Below, one piece after another: positions 1 to 6,332 of a stretch of DNA of 11,317 nt. A model generated the notes under the pieces. It did no database searches, was not told where the DNA came from, and was given only the letters and a program-made list of their open reading frames with translations. The stretch lies in assembly GCA_945883615.1 (NCBI GenBank), contig CAMCYB010000055.1, positions 1-11,317 on the forward strand, given 5' to 3'. Numbering within the stretch: position 1 is the stretch's first letter; every line of letters starts with the position of its first letter. This DNA is from Bordetella parapertussis (GTDB lineage: Bacteria > Pseudomonadota > Gammaproteobacteria > Burkholderiales > Burkholderiaceae_B). Position numbers and translations under genes: made by a program.

Positions 1-17
1 TGTTTTACGGGTTGTGA

Positions 18-203
18 GGTCTCCTGCCATCCGGCAAAGATACCATTAGTGCGTATGATCGCGAATTGAAAAAATACAACACATTGAAAAATATAGATTA
101 TTTTTCTTTGCTCAGTAAATCTTGGGTAGATTGGCAGAAGTCAGGAAAAGTACAACGTTTAAAACTGCCCGAATTTATTGCAAGTGCAGGGTTGGTTGTG
201 TAA
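18..203 (+). pseudogene. 3' remnant of an unidentified coding sequence
   Basis: An open frame of 61 codons runs from position 18 to a TAA at 201-203. It encodes a lysine- and tyrosine-rich stretch beginning GLLPSGKDTISAYDRE and ending PEFIASAGLVV. It contains no ATG, and the same frame has a TGA at 15-17, so it is not a complete gene. It is either the 3' end of a gene broken by a nonsense or frameshift change close to the window edge, or a chance open frame. Its plausible protein-like composition and its stop just before a convergent terminator favour a real gene end. I do not recognise the family and see no diagnostic motif. Confidence 0.35.
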
Positions 204-208
204 AAGCG

Positions 209-249
209 AAAAAGGCATCTTTCACCGCTTTCACGATGAAAGATGCCTT
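209..249 (-). terminator. Rho-independent terminator of the peroxiredoxin gene
   Basis: A perfect 13-bp inverted repeat (AAGGCATCTTTCA at 212-224, its complement at 237-249) encloses a 12-base loop. Read on the minus strand, the second arm runs into a run of five U (209-213, partly inside the stem). It sits 20 bases after the in-frame-restored stop of the peroxiredoxin gene. On the plus strand no T run follows, so it mainly serves the minus-strand gene. Confidence 0.8.
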
Positions 250-268
250 CGAACTTACCGCTTAAAAA

Positions 269-927
269 TTAGGCTTTTTTAGGTGCTTTGGCGTAGCGAA
301 GGTAGGGCAACTTGATGTCAATTTCACCAAACTTTTCTTTCGCTGCTTCATCTGAGAGGCTCAACCAACAATCACGTCTTGACCCGGTACCCAGTTTGCA
401 GGTGTCGCAATTGGCACACCATCAGTGATTTGAATCGCATCTAGAGCCCGTAAAATTTCTGCAAAATTACGGCCAACCGACATGGGGTATGACATCGTTA
501 AGCGAATCTTTTTATCAGGCCCAATAATAAATACTGTACGTACCGTTGCGCTATCAGCAGGCGTACGGCCATCTGGTAAGTAAGCGTCAGCTGGCAACAT
601 GTTGTAGAGCTTTGCGACCTGTAGTGAACGGTCATCAATAATTGGGAAGTTTGCGGGTGCATCGGCAAAAGTCTCGATGTCGTACAACCATTTATGGTGC
701 TCTTCAACGCTATCAACAGAAACACCCATTACTTTTGTGCCGCGCTTTTCAAATTCTTTAGACAATTGCGCAACGGCACCAAATTCAGTCGTGCAAACAG
801 GTGTGAAATCTTTAGGGTGCGAAAACAAAATCGCGTAGTGATTACCCATCCAATTATGAAGGCTTAATTCACCTGATGTTGAGTCAGTGGTGAAGTCAGG
901 GTCAATATCGTTTATTCGTAATGACAT
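269..927 (-). CDS. 1-Cys peroxiredoxin (Prx6/AhpC-TSA family), frameshifted near its C-terminus
   Basis: A cytoplasmic thiol peroxidase expected to reduce H2O2 and organic hydroperoxides. The start at 927 (MSLRIND) is preferred over an upstream ATG at 978 because Prx6 proteins typically begin this way and AAGGA lies about 10 bases upstream. The thioredoxin-fold core is intact. SHPKDFTPVCTTEFG carries the peroxidatic Cys at residue 45, and no resolving Cys is seen, as expected for a 1-Cys enzyme. The literal frame stops at 361 after QDVIVG (188 aa). Shifting by one base at about 362-366 recovers the family's C-terminal arm, beginning SLSDEAAKEKFGEID and ending APKKA with a stop at 269-271, for about 219 aa. 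One base is missing there, either by mutation or by sequencing error. The truncated protein keeps the active site but loses the C-terminal dimerisation/lid segment. It is a single-gene unit with its own terminator. Confidence 0.88.
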
Positions 928-1076
928 ATTAAAAGTCCTTTTATTATTTAAGTGAACATGAGTGAGGTGGTTATTCAAACAAACATGCCTAGTGATTGCC
1001 TACTCATTGCAACTGATTAACTTTTGCTATGTTCTGAACAATTTCAACAATCAACTTTAGGTATAGCTCTATTTAA

Positions 1077-1106
1077 TTACAAAAAATATAAAATGTATAT
1101 TTGTAA
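1077..1106. promoter_or_regulatory. AT-rich interrupted palindrome upstream of the peroxiredoxin gene
   Basis: TTACAAA at 1077-1083 is mirrored by TTTGTAA ending at 1106, with an inner ATATA/TATAT pair, giving an imperfect 30-bp palindrome about 150 bases upstream of the peroxiredoxin start and 60 bases past the end of the FMN reductase gene. It has no GC stem, so it is not a terminator. It may be an operator, but AT-rich DNA produces such patterns by chance. The rest of 928-1166 shows only weak promoter-like hexamers on the minus strand. Confidence 0.25.
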
Positions 1107-1166
1107 ATTACTATGGCCTATTAGTTAATAGTTATGGCAACTTTTGTTACCTATTACGCGTGATGC

Positions 1167-1718
1167 TTATGCAGACAGTTTTTCAACGAGTGTGGCAAAG
1201 CGCTGAATGTAATTTGATAAAAATAAGCGTGTTGAATCTTCTGTTACGTTGCCTTGTTCATCAATTAAATTTGGCTTAAAAGTAATGTAGGCCTCGCCAC
1301 CCATTACCGTTGCGCCAACAATGCCGAGAATTTGGCGCAGATGTTGCTGGGCAACCGCAGTGCCTGTTGCGCCAGGCGTTGTACCGGTAATGCAAGCCGG
1401 TTTGTTGTGCCAAACGTTGTGACTCTGTGGTTTAGAACCCCAATCAATTGCGTTTTTAAGAACGGCAGGTATTGAGCGGTTGTATTCTGGTGTAATAATT
1501 AACACACCTTGACATGCGGCTACCGCAGAGGTGAAACGATTAATTTCAGCAGGGCGGTTGCCTTCCAAATCGCCGTGATACATCGGTAAATCATCAATTG
1601 CTATGTGCTCAAAGCTTAAAGAGTTAGGCGCTAGTTTAATTAATGCTTGACCGAGTAATTGGTTAATAGATTCTTTGCGACTACTGCCAACAATAAGCGC
1701 AATTTTATAAATAGACAT
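1167..1718 (-). CDS. NAD(P)H-dependent FMN reductase, YieF/ChrR-like
   Basis: A 183-aa flavodoxin-fold oxidoreductase of the NADPH-dependent FMN reductase family (PF03358), which includes E. coli YieF/ChrR. These enzymes bind FMN and reduce quinones, chromate, azo dyes or free flavin with NAD(P)H. The N-terminal strand-loop IALIVGSSRKESIN is the FMN phosphate-binding loop, and TPEYNRSIPAVLKNAIDW is the hallmark middle motif. The ATG at 1718 is chosen because MSIYKIALIVGSS matches the usual short N-terminus and AAGG lies about 9 bases upstream. A longer frame from 1781 would begin inside the upstream gene's terminator and encode an implausible cysteine-rich leader. No terminator is evident after its stop. 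It may act in quinone or flavin redox protection beside the peroxiredoxin and flavoprotein; the true substrate is unknown. Confidence 0.85.
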   Translation of the reverse strand: MSIYKIALIVGSSRKESINQLLGQALIKLAPNSLSFEHIAIDDLPMYHGDLEGNRPAEINRFTSAVAACQGVLIITPEYNRSIPAVLKNAIDWGSKPQSHNVWHNKPACITGTTPGATGTAVAQQHLRQILGIVGATVMGGEAYITFKPNLIDEQGNVTEDSTRLFLSNYIQRFATLVEKLSA

Positions 1719-1765
1719 AAGCAACCTTTTTAAAACATACAGTGATTTAAACATTGAACAGCAAC

Positions 1766-1804
1766 AAAAAAAACTTGACACCGTTCAGTTTGAACAGTGT
1801 CAAG
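1766..1804 (-). terminator. Rho-independent terminator of the flavoprotein/membrane protein unit
   Basis: Arms at 1774-1787 (CTTGACACCGTTCA) and 1791-1804 pair at 13 of 14 positions around a 3-base loop. On the minus strand the hairpin is followed by eight U (1766-1773), an ideal intrinsic terminator for transcripts coming from 1883-3572. It lies only about 50 bases upstream of the FMN reductase start, so that gene's promoter must be very close, overlap the hairpin, or the gene relies on readthrough. Confidence 0.85.
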
Positions 1805-1833
1805 CATATATCAAATTGATGTTGAACCGATTA

Positions 1834-1858
1834 TTTGAACCAACCGCCGTGGTTCAAA
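1834..1858. other. 9-bp perfect hairpin in the 3' region of the flavoprotein unit
   Basis: TTTGAACCA (1834-1842) and TGGTTCAAA (1850-1858) form a perfect stem with a 7-base GC-rich loop. It lies between the stop of the small membrane protein gene and the terminator. No T run follows on either strand, so it is not itself an intrinsic terminator. It could be a 3' mRNA-stabilising structure or a protein-binding palindrome. Confidence 0.5.
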
Positions 1859-1882
1859 GAAAGCTAACTTGTTATGGGTGCG

Positions 1883-2224
1883 TTAAGGTGACGTGTTTTT
1901 TTTCAGCGCCATAAATGGCCAAATAAAACCAAAGACAACAGCACCCACACCGAATGCCATTAAAGTTAAAGTGGCCCAATCTAGCCAGTAATTCATATCA
2001 CTAAATAAAGAAAGGGTTAATGTTAGCAGAGCAAAAAAAGCAATCACAGTCACGACTATGCCAATGATGAACGCACTTTTAAAGGCGACAAACCACGAGG
2101 CTTTTTTCTGAAATGTAATGAATGATATCGCCAACCAAATGACGACTGCAATCGCTATATAAGATATGAATTCGAGTGCTATTTCCCACATAATATTCAT
2201 GCCTAACCAAATTTCATAAATCAT
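1883..2224 (-). CDS. Small integral membrane protein of unknown function
   Basis: A 113-aa hydrophobic protein with about three predicted membrane helices: roughly residues 12-36 (MWEIALEFISYIAIAVVIWL region), 47-73 and 85-107. It ends in a short lysine-containing tail. No cysteine, histidine pair or recognised motif is visible and I do not recognise the family. The start at 2224 is supported by GGAGA 6-7 bases upstream. Only 19 bases separate it from the flavoprotein gene. Both starts have the same ribosome-site layout, GGAGA or GGAGAC followed by an A run, suggesting coordinated translation from one transcript. It could be a membrane anchor or a quinone-side partner for the exported flavoprotein; that is inference from position only. 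Confidence 0.65.
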   Translation of the reverse strand: MIYEIWLGMNIMWEIALEFISYIAIAVVIWLAISFITFQKKASWFVAFKSAFIIGIVVTVIAFFALLTLTLSLFSDMNYWLDWATLTLMAFGVGAVVFGFIWPFMALKKNTSP

Positions 2225-2243
2225 TTTTTTTCTCCGTAAGGGG

Positions 2244-3572
2244 TTAAACCCGCCCTTTTAGTACCGCAACGTAGGCCGGTTTCAGCATACCGACTTTCAT
2301 GATCCAGGCAAAATAGCTTGCTTTTAAGGGCTCTATAACCGGTAAGGTCGGGGTCAAGTTGCCTGCATAGTCAAATTCAATCAGCATGGCAGCCCCTTCC
2401 CGCGTGATTAATGGGAACGACGTATAACCGTCAAAGGCCATGTTGGGCTCGTTGCCTTTCATCACTTCAATTAAGTTGTTCACCACAATCGGTGCGCTTT
2501 TTTTCACTGTTGCGGCTGTTTTGCCACGTGGCGTACCGTTTACATCACCCACGCCAAAGACATTTTTGTAGCGTTGGTGTTGAAGCGTATCTTTATTAAC
2601 CTCTAGCCAGCCGCCTGCCGCCAGCCCACCTGTTTGCCAAGCTAGTGCACTGTTTTTAATAACATCGGGCGCGCGTTGTGGGGGCACAACGTGAACAAAA
2701 TCGTAAGGCAAGATCGTTGATGCGCCATTGGCTTCTTGAAATATAGCCTTGCGACCACCTATATCAATGCCTGTCAGGGTGCGTTGATAATTGACACCTA
2801 TACCCAGTTTTTCCCAACGTGCTAAGACGTTTTCATTCACAATTTTGACGCCAAATATGTTGCTCAGCGCTGATTGAAACTGAATGTTTGACTGACTTAA
2901 TGTACCCGCTTGACGCAAACGGTCTCTCAACATAAAGGTCATTTTTAAGGGAGCACCTGCACACTTTAACGGTGTACCTGGCAGCGTCATGATGGCATCA
3001 CCCCCCTTTTGACTAAATGTTTGCATGGCCTCCCAACTGGCCAGGGCTGCTTTGGGGCTGGCATATACGCTAGACAAGCCGTTTTGCCCAATGGCTGCTA
3101 CGTCCATGCCTTCGATCAAGTTGTAGTCAAGGTGAACGCCCGTTGCGACGACTAAAAAGTCATAAGGAATTTTTTGCCTACCTAATGTTGTCACGGTGTT
3201 GGCTTCAGGATCGACAGCAATCACCATGTCTTGAATCCACTTCACACCTTCTGGGTGATAGTCAGCGTTGTTGTCGAGTATTTTTGTGATTGGCCAGATA
3301 CCTGTGGCGACGAGTGTGTAACCCGGTTGGTAATTGTGTTCAACCTTGGCATCAATAATCGTGATGTCAGCGCCTTCAAGTTCGCGTCTTAGGCGGTTAG
3401 CGACTGCTATACCGCCTAAGCCACTACCCATAATGACAATTTTGGCATTCGTTTTAAAGGCTGCTTTAGCTTCTTTAGGGCTAGTCATTAATACGGCAGC
3501 TCCGGAAACAAGGGGTGCCAAACTCGCAGTTTGCAGCCATCTACGTCGGGAAATGTCGGGTATTTTTTGCAT
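2244..3572 (-). CDS. Tat-exported sulfide:quinone oxidoreductase-like / flavocytochrome c sulfide dehydrogenase-like flavoprotein
   Basis: A 442-aa FAD-dependent pyridine nucleotide-disulfide oxidoreductase-fold protein. Residues 8-31 are a twin-arginine signal (SRRRWLQ then a hydrophobic stretch), so it should be exported folded with FAD. Residues 44-55 (IVIMGSGLGGIA) form the dinucleotide-binding loop, and IDAKVEHNYQPGYTLVATG (73-91) is typical of SQR/FCSD flavoproteins. VVATGVHLDYN (141-151) and VFGVGDVNGTPRGKTAATVK (338-357) are the later FAD motifs. The C-terminal SQR-like segment includes GYTSFPLITREGAAMLIEFDY (382-402). Cys204 in LKCAGAP is the only cysteine in the protein. The usual cysteine positions in GDC and TSCP are Val344 and Phe385. 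The classic disulfide/polysulfide relay therefore looks absent, and the substrate may not be sulfide. GGAGAC precedes the ATG. It is the first gene of a unit with the small membrane protein. Confidence 0.85.
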   Translation of the reverse strand: MQKIPDISRRRWLQTASLAPLVSGAAVLMTSPKEAKAAFKTNAKIVIMGSGLGGIAVANRLRRELEGADITIIDAKVEHNYQPGYTLVATGIWPITKILDNNADYHPEGVKWIQDMVIAVDPEANTVTTLGRQKIPYDFLVVATGVHLDYNLIEGMDVAAIGQNGLSSVYASPKAALASWEAMQTFSQKGGDAIMTLPGTPLKCAGAPLKMTFMLRDRLRQAGTLSQSNIQFQSALSNIFGVKIVNENVLARWEKLGIGVNYQRTLTGIDIGGRKAIFQEANGASTILPYDFVHVVPPQRAPDVIKNSALAWQTGGLAAGGWLEVNKDTLQHQRYKNVFGVGDVNGTPRGKTAATVKKSAPIVVNNLIEVMKGNEPNMAFDGYTSFPLITREGAAMLIEFDYAGNLTPTLPVIEPLKASYFAWIMKVGMLKPAYVAVLKGRV

Positions 3573-3681
3573 TTTTTTGTCTCCGTTTTTTTATGAACTT
3601 TACGCTCTGAACACGTTTACTTATTTTGTTGAGTCATCACGCTGATTTATTTGGGGTTTTATGGCGTTGCAAAAACAATTA

Positions 3682-3712
3682 TTACATATAAATGTTTATT
3701 TATATAGTGTAA
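3682..3712. promoter_or_regulatory. AT-rich interrupted palindrome in the divergent intergenic region
   Basis: The 8-bp arms ATATAAAT (3686-3693) and ATTTATAT (3698-3705) are perfect complements around GTTT, flanked outside by TTAC and GTAA. It lies about 110 bases upstream of the flavoprotein start, in the promoter zone of that minus-strand unit. TTACAC and TATGTA/TAATAA hexamers overlap it on that strand. A regulator operator is possible; ArsR-type regulators use sites of this general character. A smaller palindrome, ATGAAATTCAT, lies at 3734-3744. The remainder of 3573-3818 shows nothing else I can support. Confidence 0.3.
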
Positions 3713-3818
3713 GAGAAAATTATTTTTTAGTCTATGAAATTCATGTTTTGCTCGGTTCGAAATCGGCCATTAAATGTCCAATGTTGATGCTTTGTATTTA
3801 TCTTTTTCTTCATACGAT

Positions 3819-3847
3819 TTGCAAAACGTAATGAGAATAATTATCAT
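3819..3847 (+). promoter_or_regulatory. Sigma-70-type promoter of the heme-uptake operon
   Basis: TTGCAA at 3819-3824 and TATCAT at 3842-3847 are separated by 17 bases, giving a good -35/-10 arrangement. The start codon lies about 30 bases after the -10, leaving a short leader. The -10 and spacer are covered by the Fur box, the expected geometry for iron repression. Confidence 0.55.
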
Positions 3848-3852
3848 TACGT
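3826..3852. promoter_or_regulatory. Fur box
   Basis: A 13-1-13 palindrome, with half-sites ACGTAATGAGAAT and ATTATCATTACGT around a central A, has a single mismatched pair. Its core matches the classical Fur consensus of AATGATAAT-type repeats at most positions. It overlaps the predicted promoter and lies 22-25 bases before the receptor start, so Fe-Fur should repress the whole heme operon when iron is plentiful. Confidence 0.85.
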
Positions 3853-3874
3853 AGATTTACGTTTGTAAAGGGTA

Positions 3875-6156
3875 ATGATGAAAAAGCATGTCACAGCACT
3901 GAAACACCACCGAAATCGTGTCAGGCAAATAAAGCTGATAGGCGCGGTACAACCTGCACTCAGTGCTTTAGCTTTGGCCATTTTTTCTATTAGTAACGTT
4001 CAGGCACAAGCCAGCAGTTCAGCCCCGACAACTGAAACACCACAAACCGTGACACAAACGTTTGATGCCATCAATGTGATGGGTGAAAAACTCAATCAAA
4101 CAATGCCTTGGGCATCTCAAACAGAGCGTCAAACACTTGACGATTTACAGATTTTAAATTGGTCTGAATTTGGAAGTCGGGCTGAGCCCGGTGTGAATTA
4201 CAACGCAAGTAACCGCAGCATCAATATTCGCGGTCTTGATCAAAATCGGGTGCTCACACGTATTGACGGTATTCGCCAATCGTATCTAAAAGACATTCGA
4301 GGTGATATGGGTGGGGTGAAAGGGGGGTTAAGCACTATTGATTTTAATTCGCTGTCTGCTATCGATATTGTGCGGGGTAGCGATTCAAGTACGGTCGGTT
4401 CGGGGGCATTAGGTGGCGTAGTTGACGTGATAACGCTCAACCCATCTGACTTGTTGGTGGGTGGTAAAACATTTGGTGTATTGGGGAAAACATCTTATCA
4501 GTCAGTTGATAACAGTTGGTTAGTTAATGCTGCGGTGGCGGGGCAAGGTAACAATCGTTTGCAATGGCTATTTCAGGCGGGCACACAACAGGGCAACCAA
4601 ACCATCAACCAAGGTACAGTAGGGGGGTATGGTATTGGGCGCACCGAACCCAACCCTGATGACTACACACAACAGAACTATATGCTCAAGTTGCAACAGC
4701 AATTTGATGGTGGGCATCAGTTGGGCCTAACCGGTGTTTACTTCGAGCGCCAAGATAATATAAATGATTTAACGGCATCACCTACGACTTATGCCCCAAG
4801 CAAAAGTGATTTAACAGACCAATCTACGCGTGAAAGTATTGCGCTTGATTATGCCTGGGCTGCCCAAGGTCAAAAAGCGTTACTCGACTCATTCGCGGCA
4901 CAAGTGTATTGGCAAAAGGTCGAGCTTTCTAGCAATCTCAATGCCACACGTATTGCAGCACCTCGTGGGGCATATCAACGCAAAAACACCATACAAGAAT
5001 CAACCTACGGCCTTAATCTTGAAGCGACAAAGTCTTTTAAAGCACAAGTTAATCAGCTCTGGCAATCAGGGTTTGAATGGTTTGGTACACAAACCCAGCA
5101 AAACGTTAGCGGTCAAGATACATGCACGTCGTACCGCTTTCCACCGTGCTCATTTTTCACGCTAATCAGGCTGATGTACCCACCACAAATGGTGATCAAT
5201 ATGGGGTATGGTTGCAAAATACTCTAGACTTTGCGCAAGGTCAGTTTTCCCTACAGCCTGCTATTCGTTATGACTCATATAGTCAACGGCCTGACAGCGG
5301 TTCATTTGGTAAAAACCCAGCTCGTGCACCCCTTCAGTCTTTAAGTGGCGAAGCATGGTCACCCAAGTTGCTGGCGACATGGCGACCGCTTGAAACCTTA
5401 AGCCTCTATGTTCAATATGCTCAGGGTTTTAGCGCCCCAACAGCCACTCAGTTATATAGCCGCTATGGCGCACCTGGCACATATTTGATTCAAGGCAACC
5501 CAAATTTAAAAGCTGAAACCAGTGAAGGGTGGGAATTTGGTACTAAATTTGGCACGTCACAAGCAAACGGTGCGTTAACGTATTTTGATAATCGTTACAA
5601 GAATTTTATTGAAAACGTCACAGCCGCAGGAAATCGTCAATATCCCTATTTTATTCAGTCTTACGAAAACTTAGACCGTGTTCGTATCTATGGTGTTGAG
5701 GCTAAGGGTGAGTGGATCGTTACCAAGGGTTGGCGCACATACGGTTCGATGGCGTGGGCAGTTGGACAAAACCAAAATACACAGCAAAACCTTAACTCTG
5801 TTGCACCGCTAACCGGTATTTTAGGACTTGAATACAGCCAATCGTCTTGGTCAGTGCGTTCTCAATTAACAGCTGCGGCGGCACGTACTCAAGTAGCGTA
5901 CCCCAATGCAACGCTTAAAGCACCAAACCCAGACTTTCAAGCACCTGGCTACGGCATAGTCGATTTGATGGCAACGTGGCGTCCTGACCAATTTAAAGGT
6001 TTAACCCTGCAAGCCGGCATCTTTAATTTGTTTGACAAAACTTATTGGAATGCGCTCGACATACCCACAGCGGGAGTGACACCGATTTCAAGGCCTATCA
6101 ATGCGTATACCCAACCTGGTAGAAACTTTTCAGTTTCTTTGAGTTACTTATATTGA
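3875..6156 (+). pseudogene. hmuR: TonB-dependent heme/hemoglobin receptor, split by a one-base frameshift
   Basis: An outer-membrane beta-barrel receptor for heme or hemoproteins, about 760 aa when the frame is restored. The signal peptide is roughly residues 1-45 (ending VQAQA). A TonB-box-like FDAINVMG lies at 63-70, followed by the plug with RSINIRGLDQNRVLTRIDGIRQ (114-135) and IDIVRGSDSSTVGSGALGG (163-181). The barrel contains the FSAP...NPNLKAETS heme-receptor motif (5428-5520) and ends in the typical aromatic SVSLSYLY. The first frame stops at 5227. Family sequence continues one base out of register, and adding one T to the T5 run at 5153-5157 gives an unbroken CSFFHANQADVP. AAAGGG at 3867-3872 fits the second ATG (3878) better than the first. 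The name hmuR comes from context; bhuR- or hemR-like is equally fair. It may be a true pseudogene or a sequencing artefact. Confidence 0.85.
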
Positions 6157-6168
6157 GCAAGGAAGTTT

Positions 6169-6228
6169 GATCAAACCAAGATTGATCAAATCAAGATTGA
6201 TTAAACCAAGATTGATCAAACCAAGAGT
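6169..6228. repeat. Four tandem 15-bp repeats
   Basis: Units start at 6169, 6184, 6199 and 6214. The consensus is GATCAAACCAAGATT, with one substitution each in the second (T for C) and third (T for C) and two in the fourth (ending AGT). Three unit starts create a TTGATCAA palindrome; the third reads TTGATTAA. The array begins 12 bases after the receptor stop and ends before the hairpin at 6238-6267. Its function is unknown. Confidence 0.85.
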
Positions 6229-6237
6229 TTAAGCAGG

Positions 6238-6273
6238 CTGATTGGTCGAGTCCATTCGATCAATCAGTTTATT
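6238..6273 (+). terminator. Hairpin with short U-rich tail between receptor and hmuS
   Basis: CTGATTGGTCGA (6238-6249) pairs with TCGATCAATCAG (6256-6267) over 12 positions, one a G-U in RNA, with a 6-base loop. TTTATT follows. This resembles a weak or partial intrinsic terminator placed after the receptor gene. It may attenuate transcription so that the receptor is made in excess over the import genes. Confidence 0.6.
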
Positions 6274-6332
6274 AAATATTTTTAAATTAGAAAATTCAAA
6301 CAATTTTTGTTATCTATTTATTGGAGAATCCA

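Noticed and set aside
928..978. Longer peroxiredoxin start at 978
   Set aside because: The extra 17 residues do not match the family, whereas MSLRIND at 927 does and has AAGGA upstream.
1077..1106. Terminator for the FMN reductase gene
   Set aside because: The palindrome is almost wholly A and T, with too weak a stem for an intrinsic terminator.
1719..1781. Longer FMN reductase start at 1781
   Set aside because: The start would lie inside the terminator hairpin and U tract of the upstream unit and add a cysteine-rich leader foreign to the family. The ATG at 1718 has a ribosome site.
3334..3645. Plus-strand open frame opposite the flavoprotein N-terminus
   Set aside because: It lies almost entirely antisense to the Tat-exported flavoprotein gene, without its own ribosome site or recognisable motif.
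5150..5160. Programmed -1 ribosomal frameshift joining the two receptor frames
   Set aside because: The site is A TTT TTC rather than a proper X XXY YYZ slippery heptamer, and no stimulatory stem-loop is obvious just downstream. Frameshifting is not a known feature of TonB receptors. A one-base deletion is simpler.
6169..6228. CRISPR array
   Set aside because: The repeats are contiguous 15-mers with no spacers.
6321..6332. TTG start for hmuS at 6321
   Set aside because: It would place GGAGA inside the gene. The ATG at 6333 has that site at correct spacing.
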